A stretch of DNA of 64,000 nucleotides from Gramella sp. Hel_I_59 (GTDB lineage: Bacteria > Bacteroidota > Bacteroidia > Flavobacteriales > Flavobacteriaceae). The position numbers were made by a program, and so were the translations under genes. The first letter of the stretch is position 1; each line of letters starts with the position of its first letter. A model generated the notes under the pieces. That model saw only the letters and a list, made by a program, of their open reading frames with translations. It did no database searches and had not been told where the DNA came from. Below are positions 36,778 through 47,100 of the stretch, in pieces. Location of the stretch: contig NZ_VFME01000001.1 in NCBI RefSeq assembly GCF_006714895.1, forward strand, positions 372,001 through 436,000. The letters are read 5' to 3'.

Positions 36778-37831
36778 ATTCTACTGCTTTTATTAAATAC
36801 AGGTATACCGGAAAATGATCACTATACCCAGGCTGATAGCCTGAGCTACCATAAGTACGCATAGGATACCCGCGGTACTGGCCACCCTGCGTAATTAAAT
36901 AAGGAGCGTTAAAAATTCCGGCTTTATAATACTGAAATCCTTCAGAAGTTCTGTTCAATAAGCTTTCTGAAAGATAGAATTGATCGAATAAGTTCCAGGA
37001 ATCACGATATGCCAGTGTCCCGCGACCTCTTTTGAGCATGTTTTCCATAGGATTATACAGGTCCCCTTCTTTCAAATCCTGAATTTCGGCTTTAGTTTGT
37101 AGGAACTTTTTGAAGCTTTTATTGGTAGGATCATCGTTGAAATCTCCCATTCCGATAATTCTTGCTTTCGGGTCTTCCTGATAAATCGAATCAATGATAC
37201 GTTTGTTAAGCATAGCAGCTTTTTCACGTTTGTAACTGCTTTTTGCTTCACCACCAGACCTGGATGGCCAGTGATTTACTATAAAATGAGTTTCCTGCCC
37301 CATGGCAATTCCGCTAACCACTAGTTGATCTCTGGTGTAATCCCTTTTATCCTCATCATAGATCATCAATTTCCTGGCCTGGGAATTCGTCACCACAAAT
37401 GACTGCGAACGATATAGCAGTGCAACATCGATGCCTCGCTCATCTGGAGAATCGTAATGCACGATCTTATAATTGAACTGTGCAAGGTTGGGATGTGCAA
37501 TAAGATCTTCTAAAACCTTCTTATTTTCAATTTCACAAAGACCAATAACCAATGGTGGCTTTTTAGATTCCTGAGTTCCTATTTCAGCAAGCACCCTGGA
37601 AATATTCGCTATTTTAACGTAATAACGTTCCTCGGTCCAGTTGTCTTTACCCAGAGCAGTCCTGTCATCATCAAACGTTAGCGTGTCGTCTACGGTGTCG
37701 AAAAGATTCTCGACATTATAAAATGCAATAGTTTCAATATGGTAATCTCTCATATTCTGACAATATAGGTTTTCTGAAGTTGTCAGGTATAGCCCAATTA
37801 CCAAATAAATCGCTGTAATATATTTCTTCAA
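36776..37831 (-). CDS. Exported endonuclease/exonuclease/phosphatase-family protein
   Basis: A 351-residue protein with a signal peptide (about residues 1-24, TTSENLYCQ) and an EEP (DNase I-like) fold. Motifs: FYNVENLFD near the start, the metal-binding Glu in GLCEIENKKVLEDL (about residue 98), NHWPSRSGG (about 188), GMGDFNDDPTN (about 228) and a C-terminal YSDHFPVYLYL with the catalytic Asp-His. This set is complete, so it should be an active phosphodiesterase outside the cytoplasm. Family members include nucleases and sphingomyelinases; the RSGG form points to the secreted nuclease branch. It converges on the endonuclease I transcript and diverges from the second receptor. Confidence 0.85.
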   Translation of the reverse strand: MKKYITAIYLVIGLYLTTSENLYCQNMRDYHIETIAFYNVENLFDTVDDTLTFDDDRTALGKDNWTEERYYVKIANISRVLAEIGTQESKKPPLVIGLCEIENKKVLEDLIAHPNLAQFNYKIVHYDSPDERGIDVALLYRSQSFVVTNSQARKLMIYDEDKRDYTRDQLVVSGIAMGQETHFIVNHWPSRSGGEAKSSYKREKAAMLNKRIIDSIYQEDPKARIIGMGDFNDDPTNKSFKKFLQTKAEIQDLKEGDLYNPMENMLKRGRGTLAYRDSWNLFDQFYLSESLLNRTSEGFQYYKAGIFNAPYLITQGGQYRGYPMRTYGSSGYQPGYSDHFPVYLYLIKAVE

Positions 37832-37928
37832 TTTTTTATCATTTTAGACCGCAATTAAAGTACTGGTTTTTTGATTATTACAGGAAAATGATTTAAAATT
37901 ATCCCATATTTCGACGACGAGGCACTGA

Positions 37929-40712
37929 ATGAATAAAACCTTTTTTTGGGTGTGTCTGTTTTCTTTGGTTTATCAAAGTTTATACGCCCAAACTCCGATC
38001 ATAAGTGGTCGGATTATAGATGCAATCACCCAGGTGCCCTTACCCCAGGTTAAAATTGCAAGAGAGAAATCTTTTAATGAGACGTTCTCAGACCCTGAAG
38101 GAAAATTTTCCTTGGGAATGGAAAGTATTTCAGAAAATGAGATTATTCTCCTGGTAACCAGATCGGGTTATCTGAGTAAAAGAATACCTGTAAGTCAGAA
38201 TGGAATTATGGAGCTGGATCTTTCCACCATTTCACTGAGTCCAGATTCCAGTCGCGATCTCACCTTTCAAAATACTATAAGTCTTTCAGATGCTGATGTA
38301 ATGGAAGATGAAGCCGACTTTGATAATATTTCAGGTATTCTTCAATCCACCCGGGATGCTTATCTAAGCGCAGCTGCATTTGATTTTAGTCAGACTTTTT
38401 ACAGGGTACGGGGCCTCGGATCGGAATATGGCAGCTTGATGATTAATGGAGTTGAGATGAACAAAGTATTTGATGGCAGACCTCAATGGAGTAATTGGGG
38501 AGGACTTAATGATGTACAGAGAAACCAGGTTTTCAGTCCTGGTGTATCTCCTTCAGAATATGATTTTGGAGATCTTGGTGGTACTACGAATATAATTATG
38601 CGTGCATCACGTTTGGCTAGCGGTGGTAGAATTACTGCCTCAGGTTCAAACCGAAGTTATACCGGTAGACTTATGGCAACTTACGCAAGTGGTGAGAAAA
38701 ATGGTGGCTGGTTTTATGCATTTTCTATAGGACGGCGTTATGCCAGTGAAGGTTATATGGAAGGGACTCCGTTCGATGCAAACTCTATTTACCTGGGTTT
38801 GGAAAAGATCATCAATAAGGAGCATGCACTTAATTTCACTGCGATCTATACGCCAACACTTCGTGGGAAATCTGCACCACTTACAGAAGAGGTTGTTGAA
38901 ATTAAAGGAAAGCGCTATAATCCATACTGGGGTTTACAAGAGGGTATGATTCGCAATAGCAGGATGAAAGAGATCAAAGAGCCGATTTTTATGCTCAATC
39001 ATTTCTGGAATCCTTCTGAAAATGTACAACTCAATACCAACCTCTCTTACCAGTTTGGTGAGGTATCTAATACCCGTATAGATTATGGAGGTACTAGCTT
39101 CGTCGATTTTGATTCACAACGTACCTACTTAGGTGGAGCTTCAAATCCAGATCCCGTTTATTACCAGAAGTTACCAGGATATTTTCTAAGATTTAAAGGT
39201 TTCGAGGATTATCAGAAAGCTTATCTCTCGGCAAACGAATTGAGAAATAATGGACAGTTCAACTGGGCCAACATTTATGAAGCCAATACTAATCCTGATG
39301 CTTTGTACGCTCTCGCGGCAGATGTCAATCAGGATCGGAGTTTGATTGCTAATAGTATTCTGAACTGGCAATTATCTTCCAGCCTGCAGCTAATTACAAG
39401 CTTTAAAGCTTCATCTCTAAAAAGCCATAATTTTGGCAGGATCGAGGATCTCTTTGGCGCATTCAGTTTTCTGGATGTAGAGGTGTTTTCAGACTTCTCT
39501 CAGAATGACCTGCGTAATCCCGATCGAAAAGCACTGGAAGGGGAGAGTTATAAGTACGATTATGATCTAGAAGCTCAAACGGCTGAAGTTTTTGCTCAGC
39601 TTCAAAAGCAGTGGAGAAGTATGGAAATTAGTATCTCCGGGCAGGTTTCGACCTCAAGCTTCAATCGTATTGGGAATTACCAGAATGAAGAATTCATGGC
39701 GAATTCTTACGGTAGTTCTAAGCATATCGATTTTCTTACTTCAGGTATAAAAACAAACTTACTTTATAAATTTTCGGGACGTCAAAGTCTGGAGTTTAAT
39801 CTGGCAGTCTTCTCAAAAGCTCCATTACTGAAGAACATTTTCATTAATCCAAGGCAAAATAACACCATTGCTCCCCGAGTTTCCGAAGAAATAATTACTG
39901 CTTCAGATCTTAGTTATCGCTATCGCACGAATCTTTTCAACTTTAGACTTACCGGTTACGTCCAGCAAATAGCGAATAGTAGCGAAGTTTCTTTTTATTA
40001 TACAGATGGACTATCAGGTCTGGGCAGAGAGAATTCCACAGCTTTCGTTCAGGAGGTGCTAACCAATATGGATAAACAATACCTTGGAATTGAACTAAGT
40101 TCAGAATACCAGGTAACTTCAACGATAAAGCTGAAGCTGGCCGGAGGAAGCGGACAGTTTATATACAACAACAATCCTGCTCTTAGCCTGTACTCCAGTT
40201 CTTTTGAAGATTTGAATTATGAACAATCATTCCTTAAAGGTTACCGCTTACCAGGTGGTTCACAATCTGCGTTTCAACTAGCTTTCGAATATAGGGATCC
40301 TGCATACTGGTGGTTTGGTGTTTCGCAAAATTACTTTACTGGCGCATTCATAGATGTGAGTCCGTTGAGTAGGACTTCAAATTTTCAAAAAGATTACGAT
40401 GGTTTGGAGATCGTGGAATACGATGCGGAAGTAGCAAGAGAATTATTACGGCAAGAGCAGTTTGATCCTTATTTTCTCACGAACATCATTGGGGGTAAAA
40501 GCTGGAGAATAAAGGATAAGTACCTCGGTTTATTCGCTAGTATAAATAACGCACTCAATACCAATTTTAAAACTGGTGGTTTTGAGCAGGCGCGGAATGC
40601 TAATTATAGAACTTTAAAAGTGGATAGGGATCGCGAGGTTCCAATCTTCGGAAATAAATACTGGTATGGAAACGGCACCAGTTACTTTGTGAATTTAAAT
40701 CTTAGATTTTAA
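37929..40712 (+). CDS. TonB-dependent receptor (second of the nuclease locus)
   Basis: A 927-residue receptor. Its signal peptide (about 1-20, VYQSLYAQ) is followed by a carboxypeptidase-like domain (about 22-105, ISGRIIDAITQVPLPQVKIA). The plug (about 125-235) contains RVRGLGSEYGSLMINGVEMNKVFDGRPQWSNWGG, and the barrel ends in FVNLNLRF. The plug wording resembles that of the first receptor (NGV..N.....QW/YWSNW.GL), so the two are probably related. Three bases after its stop comes a DUF5689 lipoprotein. It is divergent from the EEP nuclease gene over a 97-base gap. The substrate is inferred, not shown. Confidence 0.86.
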   Translation: MNKTFFWVCLFSLVYQSLYAQTPIISGRIIDAITQVPLPQVKIAREKSFNETFSDPEGKFSLGMESISENEIILLVTRSGYLSKRIPVSQNGIMELDLSTISLSPDSSRDLTFQNTISLSDADVMEDEADFDNISGILQSTRDAYLSAAAFDFSQTFYRVRGLGSEYGSLMINGVEMNKVFDGRPQWSNWGGLNDVQRNQVFSPGVSPSEYDFGDLGGTTNIIMRASRLASGGRITASGSNRSYTGRLMATYASGEKNGGWFYAFSIGRRYASEGYMEGTPFDANSIYLGLEKIINKEHALNFTAIYTPTLRGKSAPLTEEVVEIKGKRYNPYWGLQEGMIRNSRMKEIKEPIFMLNHFWNPSENVQLNTNLSYQFGEVSNTRIDYGGTSFVDFDSQRTYLGGASNPDPVYYQKLPGYFLRFKGFEDYQKAYLSANELRNNGQFNWANIYEANTNPDALYALAADVNQDRSLIANSILNWQLSSSLQLITSFKASSLKSHNFGRIEDLFGAFSFLDVEVFSDFSQNDLRNPDRKALEGESYKYDYDLEAQTAEVFAQLQKQWRSMEISISGQVSTSSFNRIGNYQNEEFMANSYGSSKHIDFLTSGIKTNLLYKFSGRQSLEFNLAVFSKAPLLKNIFINPRQNNTIAPRVSEEIITASDLSYRYRTNLFNFRLTGYVQQIANSSEVSFYYTDGLSGLGRENSTAFVQEVLTNMDKQYLGIELSSEYQVTSTIKLKLAGGSGQFIYNNNPALSLYSSSFEDLNYEQSFLKGYRLPGGSQSAFQLAFEYRDPAYWWFGVSQNYFTGAFIDVSPLSRTSNFQKDYDGLEIVEYDAEVARELLRQEQFDPYFLTNIIGGKSWRIKDKYLGLFASINNALNTNFKTGGFEQARNANYRTLKVDRDREVPIFGNKYWYGNGTSYFVNLNLRF

Positions 40713-40715
40713 TAT

Positions 40716-42095
40716 ATGAATAAAACATGTTTGATGATTTTTCTTCTGGCTATGACTTTTCACGCTTGTGTGCCAACAGATGATTTTGAAGTCCCGGAAC
40801 TTGTAGAGGACAGTATATCCATAGATGGAAATTTCACCAGTATTGCCGCAGTTAAGGGTAATTATAAAATAGAGACTGGAGAGATTCATAATTTCAGGGA
40901 TACCGATACATGGTTTGAAGCTTATGTGATCAGTGATGATTCCGGAGGGAACTTTTATAAAAAGCTCGTTTTACAGGACAAAGCTCAAAATCCTCAATCT
41001 GGAATTCAGATTCCGGTTGATGACAATTCCCTGCATCAAACTTATAACTTCGGAAGAAAAGTTTATGTTAAGCTCGACGGTCTTAGTCTTGGATTTAATA
41101 ATGGTGTTTTACAATTAGGTATTCAGAATAGGGGAGATGTGGTGGCAATTCCTTCTTCGTTAATTGATGATTTTATCGTAAGATCTGAAATCACTTCTGA
41201 AATCATTCCGAAGAAACTTTCTATTTCTGAGTTTTCAGAAGAGACTAAGAACCTCTATGTAGAAGTACATGACATTCAATTTGATATCAACCTGGTACGT
41301 GAAGCAGAGAGTTTTTCGTTCGCATCTCACAGGTACGATGAGTATGATGGTGAAAGACAATTGGAAAGTTGTACAACTGGAGAGACTGCATTTTTAAGTA
41401 CCAGCACTTATGCGAATTTTAGATCTTTAATGCTGCCTTCAGGCTCCGGGAATATCAAAGGAGTTCTTAGCCGCAATTATTATGACGAACATTTTGTGCT
41501 AATAGTAAATGATCCAACCGCTCTGGATTTTGATGGTGAGAGATGTGATGATCAATTCTTCAAATGCGATTCTGAAGGCATTTTTAATAGAAATGTGATC
41601 ACGGAAGAGAATTTTGATGGTGTAACCTCCAATACAACGCTTGCCTCCAGAAAGTGGACCAATATCAATGTGAGTGGTGGGGAAAAACGCTTTACACCTA
41701 CGATGGTAAACGGCAATCGATTATTGAGGATCTCTGCCTACAATACGCTAGAGAATCCACTGGAAGCATGGCTGGTATCTCCGTTGATCGATATCTCCAG
41801 TACCAGAGCGAATCTTGTAACCTTTGATCTGCTTGCTTCCTACGATAACGGCATGTTCTTAAAGGTATTTTTCACTCAGGATTTCACTGGTGATCCTAGA
41901 ACTACGGAGTGGAAGCTACTTGATGCCGCGATACCTTATGGACCATCAGGAGGATCTGGTAACGTCTTCAAAACTTCAGAAATAGATATTTCCTGTCTGC
42001 AAGGAAAGGTTTGGATAGGATTTAGATATCTGGGGGCTGCACCAGATAAAACCACTACGTATGATCTCGATAATTTCAGGGTTCTGGGAAATTGA
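40716..42095 (+). CDS. DUF5689 lipoprotein with choice-of-anchor J domain
   Basis: A 459-residue lipoprotein: signal MNKTCLMIFLLAMTFHAC (Cys18) followed by VPTDDFEVPE, an acidic start. The DUF5689 region covers about residues 38-270 (VKGNYKIETGEIHNF, WFEAYVISDDSGGNFYKKLVLQDKA), an OB-fold-like domain common beside TonB receptors and nucleases. The C-terminal part (about 285-459) looks like a choice-of-anchor J/MAM-like jelly roll (EENFDGVTSNTTL, WLVSPLIDISS, TTTYDLDNFRVLG). It is coupled to the receptor gene and is probably its surface partner. OB-type folds often bind nucleic acids, which fits the locus but is inference. Confidence 0.78.
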   Translation: MNKTCLMIFLLAMTFHACVPTDDFEVPELVEDSISIDGNFTSIAAVKGNYKIETGEIHNFRDTDTWFEAYVISDDSGGNFYKKLVLQDKAQNPQSGIQIPVDDNSLHQTYNFGRKVYVKLDGLSLGFNNGVLQLGIQNRGDVVAIPSSLIDDFIVRSEITSEIIPKKLSISEFSEETKNLYVEVHDIQFDINLVREAESFSFASHRYDEYDGERQLESCTTGETAFLSTSTYANFRSLMLPSGSGNIKGVLSRNYYDEHFVLIVNDPTALDFDGERCDDQFFKCDSEGIFNRNVITEENFDGVTSNTTLASRKWTNINVSGGEKRFTPTMVNGNRLLRISAYNTLENPLEAWLVSPLIDISSTRANLVTFDLLASYDNGMFLKVFFTQDFTGDPRTTEWKLLDAAIPYGPSGGSGNVFKTSEIDISCLQGKVWIGFRYLGAAPDKTTTYDLDNFRVLGN

Positions 42096-42146
42096 AAAAG
42101 CTATAGGAAAGCAGTTAATTTATCTAATTTTTTCCAGCGGTAACTA

Positions 42147-44030
42147 CTAATTAAAAAGCACTGTTCTGGGCTTACCTAAATTAAAATTCTGGAAACCGAA
42201 ATCATTGGTTTCAATAGAATTCGTTTTAAAAATATTAGGTCCCTGTCCTGGGATTTCAGGGTAGAAAGAAAAAGATAGCTGAAAGTTGTTGAAAACCAGA
42301 TAGTCGTTTCGAATTATAAAACCAACGCCGATGGAAGAATACAGGTCATTTGTACCGAGATTGGAGTTCTTGAGTATACCAGCGGTATAATTTAAAAAAG
42401 GATTTAATCTGAATCCAAAAAGATCCCAGGGCGAGTAAAATTGAGTTTGTAGTTCCAGAACATACTTTTCAGTTCCTATAAGATCACTGTTAAAACCTGC
42501 GATACGCGCCCCGGTTGTTCTTCGGTAATCACTTCCATAGCTACCACTAAACCTATTATACTCATCTATGGTCAAACGGTCACCTACAGAATTCATTCTA
42601 TCAACCCCTATAATAAATTGAGGTTTTACAAACTGTCTCATTTTCCATTTTTCGCCTAAACCTATGAGATTTGTGAAATAATTAGCCTGGAAAGAATAAG
42701 CGGTTTGTTCGGTTTTTGAGCCATTGAAGTAACTTCCAGCTTCAAAGTTGGTGCTAATGTATCCCCAGTCGAAGTAATTTCCAAAGGAAGCTCTGGCGCC
42801 CAGATACATCCTGGACTGCTGATTCTTATTCTGGAATCCGCCGGTTAAAGCATATACTTTTCCCACCGGGACATCTTCAGTAATACCATCATTAAAGATA
42901 TACTTATCCTGAACGAATTGTCTGGAAGATATACCAACGCTGGCTAGATACCTTGTCTCGTCTCCAAAATAGTTAATACTATCATATGCAGCCGAAGGGG
43001 ACTCTTTAAAATTCACATCCAGAAAACCAAGACTGGTAATAAGATTAGTACTTCGTTCCTTTTCAGAATTTCCTTTAAAAAGGCGATAGGAATGGCCTGC
43101 CCAGTAATCCTGGGATATATATTTGAAGTTTTGATCTTCAAATTCTAAAGCCGAATTCGGTAATTCTACCTGTCTGTATTGTTCATCTATATAAAATCCT
43201 GCCGCCCATCTCGTAAATGGAGAATAGAATTCTCTTTCTATAAAAATACTTTTACGATAGAATTCATTAAAGTCGCTTTGATAACGAATTTCTCCAGTTA
43301 TAAAGGTGTTCTTAATGTTTGGAACCCGGTAGATACCGGAATAGGCATTTTTACCATCACTTAACCTGTTCGCAAAACTAAAATTAAGCTGGTGCCCAAT
43401 CCCTACGATATTATACTCTTTAAGAGTAACCTTGTTCTCATTAGTTGAAAACACGCCCTGTGGTGTAAGACTCCACGAGTCCAGAGCCAGGATCTTGACA
43501 TCTACAGAGTCAGAATTTTTTATAGCATGAGCAGTAATTTTTACTTCTCTTATGTATTGCTGTGAACGCAGTAACCTCTCAGATTCATCTAAAAGCAAAG
43601 TATCCAGGTCATCGTTCTCATCCAGCAAAAGAAAATTTCGAATAGCAAAATCTTTAGATTTTATATGGATTTGATTTCCGGTTCTTTCGACCCAGCTGTT
43701 AGCAGTTTCCGTAGAATCTGTGAAGGAGAAACCAAATGGATCTTTAGTTTCAATAATAACATGTCTAATGGGTCTTCCTTCAAGTTCTGAATAGTCCCTG
43801 TACTGCTTTTTTACTTGCTTTTTCGGTTTTTTAGTAGTCGACTTGAATAATAACTGATGAACCCTTTTAGTAATCTTTCGCTTTTCTGAAAATCGTTCTA
43901 ATCGATCATATATATTTGTTGTATCCTTCTTCTCAGTCTTTTCGCTCTTTTCAGTTTTTTCCTCTTCCTGCGCCTGAAGTTGTAAACTAAAAAATAAAAT
44001 GGTGCAGACGGACCATAGAATTTTAATCAT
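42147..44030 (-). CDS. Outer-membrane protein with POTRA-like domain and beta-barrel, function unknown
   Basis: A 627-residue protein. I start it at the ATG at 44030, which gives a good signal peptide (MIKILWSVCTILFFSLQLQAQ); a start 42 bases further up would put a charged peptide in front. A low-complexity charged stretch follows (EEEKTEKSEKTEKKD), then a basic segment. A POTRA-like domain comes next (about 85-200, GRPIRHVIIETKDPFGFSF, LLRSQQYIREVKI), and then a barrel of about 400 residues. It is related to the BamA/TamA type but lacks multiple POTRA domains. It is not coupled to mfd (156 bases away). Role unknown. Confidence 0.65.
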   Translation of the reverse strand: MIKILWSVCTILFFSLQLQAQEEEKTEKSEKTEKKDTTNIYDRLERFSEKRKITKRVHQLLFKSTTKKPKKQVKKQYRDYSELEGRPIRHVIIETKDPFGFSFTDSTETANSWVERTGNQIHIKSKDFAIRNFLLLDENDDLDTLLLDESERLLRSQQYIREVKITAHAIKNSDSVDVKILALDSWSLTPQGVFSTNENKVTLKEYNIVGIGHQLNFSFANRLSDGKNAYSGIYRVPNIKNTFITGEIRYQSDFNEFYRKSIFIEREFYSPFTRWAAGFYIDEQYRQVELPNSALEFEDQNFKYISQDYWAGHSYRLFKGNSEKERSTNLITSLGFLDVNFKESPSAAYDSINYFGDETRYLASVGISSRQFVQDKYIFNDGITEDVPVGKVYALTGGFQNKNQQSRMYLGARASFGNYFDWGYISTNFEAGSYFNGSKTEQTAYSFQANYFTNLIGLGEKWKMRQFVKPQFIIGVDRMNSVGDRLTIDEYNRFSGSYGSDYRRTTGARIAGFNSDLIGTEKYVLELQTQFYSPWDLFGFRLNPFLNYTAGILKNSNLGTNDLYSSIGVGFIIRNDYLVFNNFQLSFSFYPEIPGQGPNIFKTNSIETNDFGFQNFNLGKPRTVLFN

Positions 44031-44186
44031 GGTCTTACGGGAAAGGATAGAATATTTGGGGTCTTTCAACAAATTAAATCAAACCTCTTAAGAAAATTTC
44101 TACTGAATTTAGAGTGTCACGAAGTCAATCAAGGTCAAATTCATGCTGCCTCAATATTATGAAATCTAATTTGTTCTGTACAAGCT

Positions 44187-47100
44187 TTACGCCAATTCTT
44201 CTTTCTTCTCTCTAAAATCCAAAGGCTCAAGTACTTTCAGAGCTTTATCAATAGAACTTATCCTGTCAAAAGTAAGTAATAGTCGTAGTCCGTTTCGGGT
44301 TTGTTTCTCCTTCATAGTGCAGTTTTGCTTATGTGTCTGCACATATTGTAGCACCTTGGTGAAGTTAGCAGTTTGATAGAACCTTGAATTTTGATCTGCA
44401 ATAAAATAACCAACCATTTTATTCTTTTTCAATACCACTCTTTCAAGCCCTATTTTGGCAGCGATCCATTTGATTCTAACAGAATTTAGAAGATCAACGG
44501 CCTGTGTAGGTAATTCACCAAACCTGTCTTCCAGCTCCGCTTCAAATTTAAGTAGTTCTTCTTCCGTAGAAAGCTCGTTCAGTTTAGTGTATAAATTCAG
44601 TCTCTCTGCGATATTATTGATATAATCATCGGGGAACAGTAATTCGAAATCGGTATCAATCTGTGTGTCCTTGACGAAATCTTTCAATTCCACATCTTCG
44701 GTTTCAGCATAAAGATCACGGAATTCATTTTCTTTTAATTCCTCGATCGCTTCGTTCAGGATCTTCTGATAAGTATCAAACCCAATATCGTTAATGAATC
44801 CGCTCTGGTCCCCTCCAAGAAGGTCTCCAGCACCACGAATCTCAAGATCTTTCATGGCAATATTGAATCCACTTCCTAATTCAGAGAACTGTTCCAAAGC
44901 TGTTATCCTTTTACGCGCATCTTCGGTCATTACTGAATATGGCGGAGTAATGAAGTAACAGAATGCCTTTTTATTACTACGTCCAACCCGGCCCCGCATC
45001 TGGTGAAGATCTGATAATCCAAAGTTATTCGCGTTATTGATAAAGATCGTATTAGCTTCAGAAACATCAAGTCCGCTTTCAACGATCGTAGTAGAAACGA
45101 GCACATCAAATTCCCCATTGATGAAGCTCAGCATTAATTTCTCCAGTTTCTTACCTTCCATTTGTCCGTGTCCAACCCCAATTTTAGCATCTGGAACCAG
45201 TCTTTGGATCATCCCGGCAACTTCCTTAATGTTCTCCACTCTGTTGTGAATAAAGAAAACCTGTCCTCCACGCTGAATTTCATAAGAAACAGCATCACGA
45301 ATGGTTTCTTCAGAAAAACGAATGATATTTGTTTCTATAGGATAACGGTTTGGAGGCGGAGTGGTGATCGTGGATAGATCCCTTGCAGCCATCAAACTGA
45401 ATTGTAGCGTTCTTGGAATTGGCGTCGCAGTTAGAGTAAGTGTATCTACGTTTTCACGAATCGTTTTTAGTTTATCCTTTACGGCAACACCAAATTTTTG
45501 TTCCTCATCAACGATCAAAAGTCCGAGATCTTTGAATTTGACAGCTTTACTTACCAGCTGGTGCGTACCAATGATAATATCCACTTTCCCATCGGCCAGA
45601 TCTGCCAGAGTTTCGCGGCGTTCTTTTGCGGTTCTAAACCTGTTCAAATAATCGATTCTTACCGGGAAATCTTTCAATCTTTCGGTAAAGGTTTGATGGT
45701 GTTGAAAAGCAAGAATAGTGGTAGGAACCAGGATCGCCACCTGCTTGTTGTTGTCTACCGCCTTAAATGCTGCACGAATCGCGATTTCCGTCTTTCCGAA
45801 GCCAACGTCCCCGCATACAAGCCTGTCCATAGGTCTCTCACTTTCCATATCCTCCTTTACCGCTGCCGTAGCCGAACTTTGATCTGGCGTGTCTTCATAC
45901 ATAAAAGAAGCTTCCAGTTCATGCTGAAGATAAGAGTCAGGATCATATTTGAAACCTTTTTCGAGCCTGCGTTTCGCGTATAATTTTATAAGATCGTAAG
46001 CAATATGTTTTACACGTGCCTTAGTCTTTTTCTTCAGGTTTTTCCAGGCGTTGCTTCCAAGTTTGTAGATTTTAGGCGGCTTCCCGTCTTTTCCGTTAAA
46101 CTTCGAAATTTTGTGTAGCGAGTGAATGCTCAAGTAAAGGATATCGCGTTCGCCGTAGATCAATTTGATCGCTTCCTGTTTCTTTCCTTCCACATCGATC
46201 TTCTGGAGTCCGCCAAATTTCCCTATTCCGTGGTCAATATGTGTTACATAATCACCCACCTCAAGATTCGTAAGTTCCTTAAGCGTGATCGCCTGTTTCT
46301 TGGCATACCCATTTTTCAGATTAAATTTATGGTAGCGCTCAAAGATCTGGTGATCTGTATAGCAAACCATTTTTGAATCTTCATCGATAAAACCCTGAAA
46401 CATGCTAAAAACCGGGGTCTGATAATCTACCTTTTGATCCTGATCTTCGAGAATATCGTTAAACCTGCGTGCCTGCTGATCACTTACACAACAAATAAAA
46501 TTCTTGTAACCAGCTTCCTGGTTTTCTACCAGGTTTTCAATAAGTAGATCGAACTGCTTATTAAAGGAAGGTTGTGGTTTGGTATGATATTGTATTTCAG
46601 TTTTAGGCTTAAGAAATGCAGTATTGCTTAGTTCTACTGCAGTAAAATTGAGTAGTTCTTTTTTTATTAGCGCTCCGTCTGAAAAGAGCTCTACAGGTTC
46701 ACTATGTTTTACCTCTTCGGAAAGTTTCTCAAAAGCTTCTTTAGCTTTACTGAAGAGCTTGTCGGCCTGGGCAGAAAGCAGGTCCAAATTTTTTATAAAA
46801 ACAGCAGTATCTGCTGAAATATATTTTAGAAAACTCTCCCTGATCTCGTTGAGCTGTTTATTCTCAACATTGGGCATTACCGAAATTTTCTTTTTCTTAT
46901 CTGTTGAAAGTTGGGTTTCGACATCAAAAGTCCGGATGCTGTCCACTTCATCCCCAAAAAATTCTATTCTATAGGGCTCATCATAACTAAAGCTAAAAAC
47001 ATCAATAATTCCACCTCTTACTGAAAATTCCCCAGGTTCTGTGACAAAATCAACCCTTTTAAACTGATATTCAAAAAGAACTTCGTTTACAAAATCTATC

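Noticed and set aside
45498..45983. A 161-codon open frame antisense to mfd.
   Set aside because: It is covered by conserved motor-domain coding sequence on the other strand and has no start context or recognisable domain.
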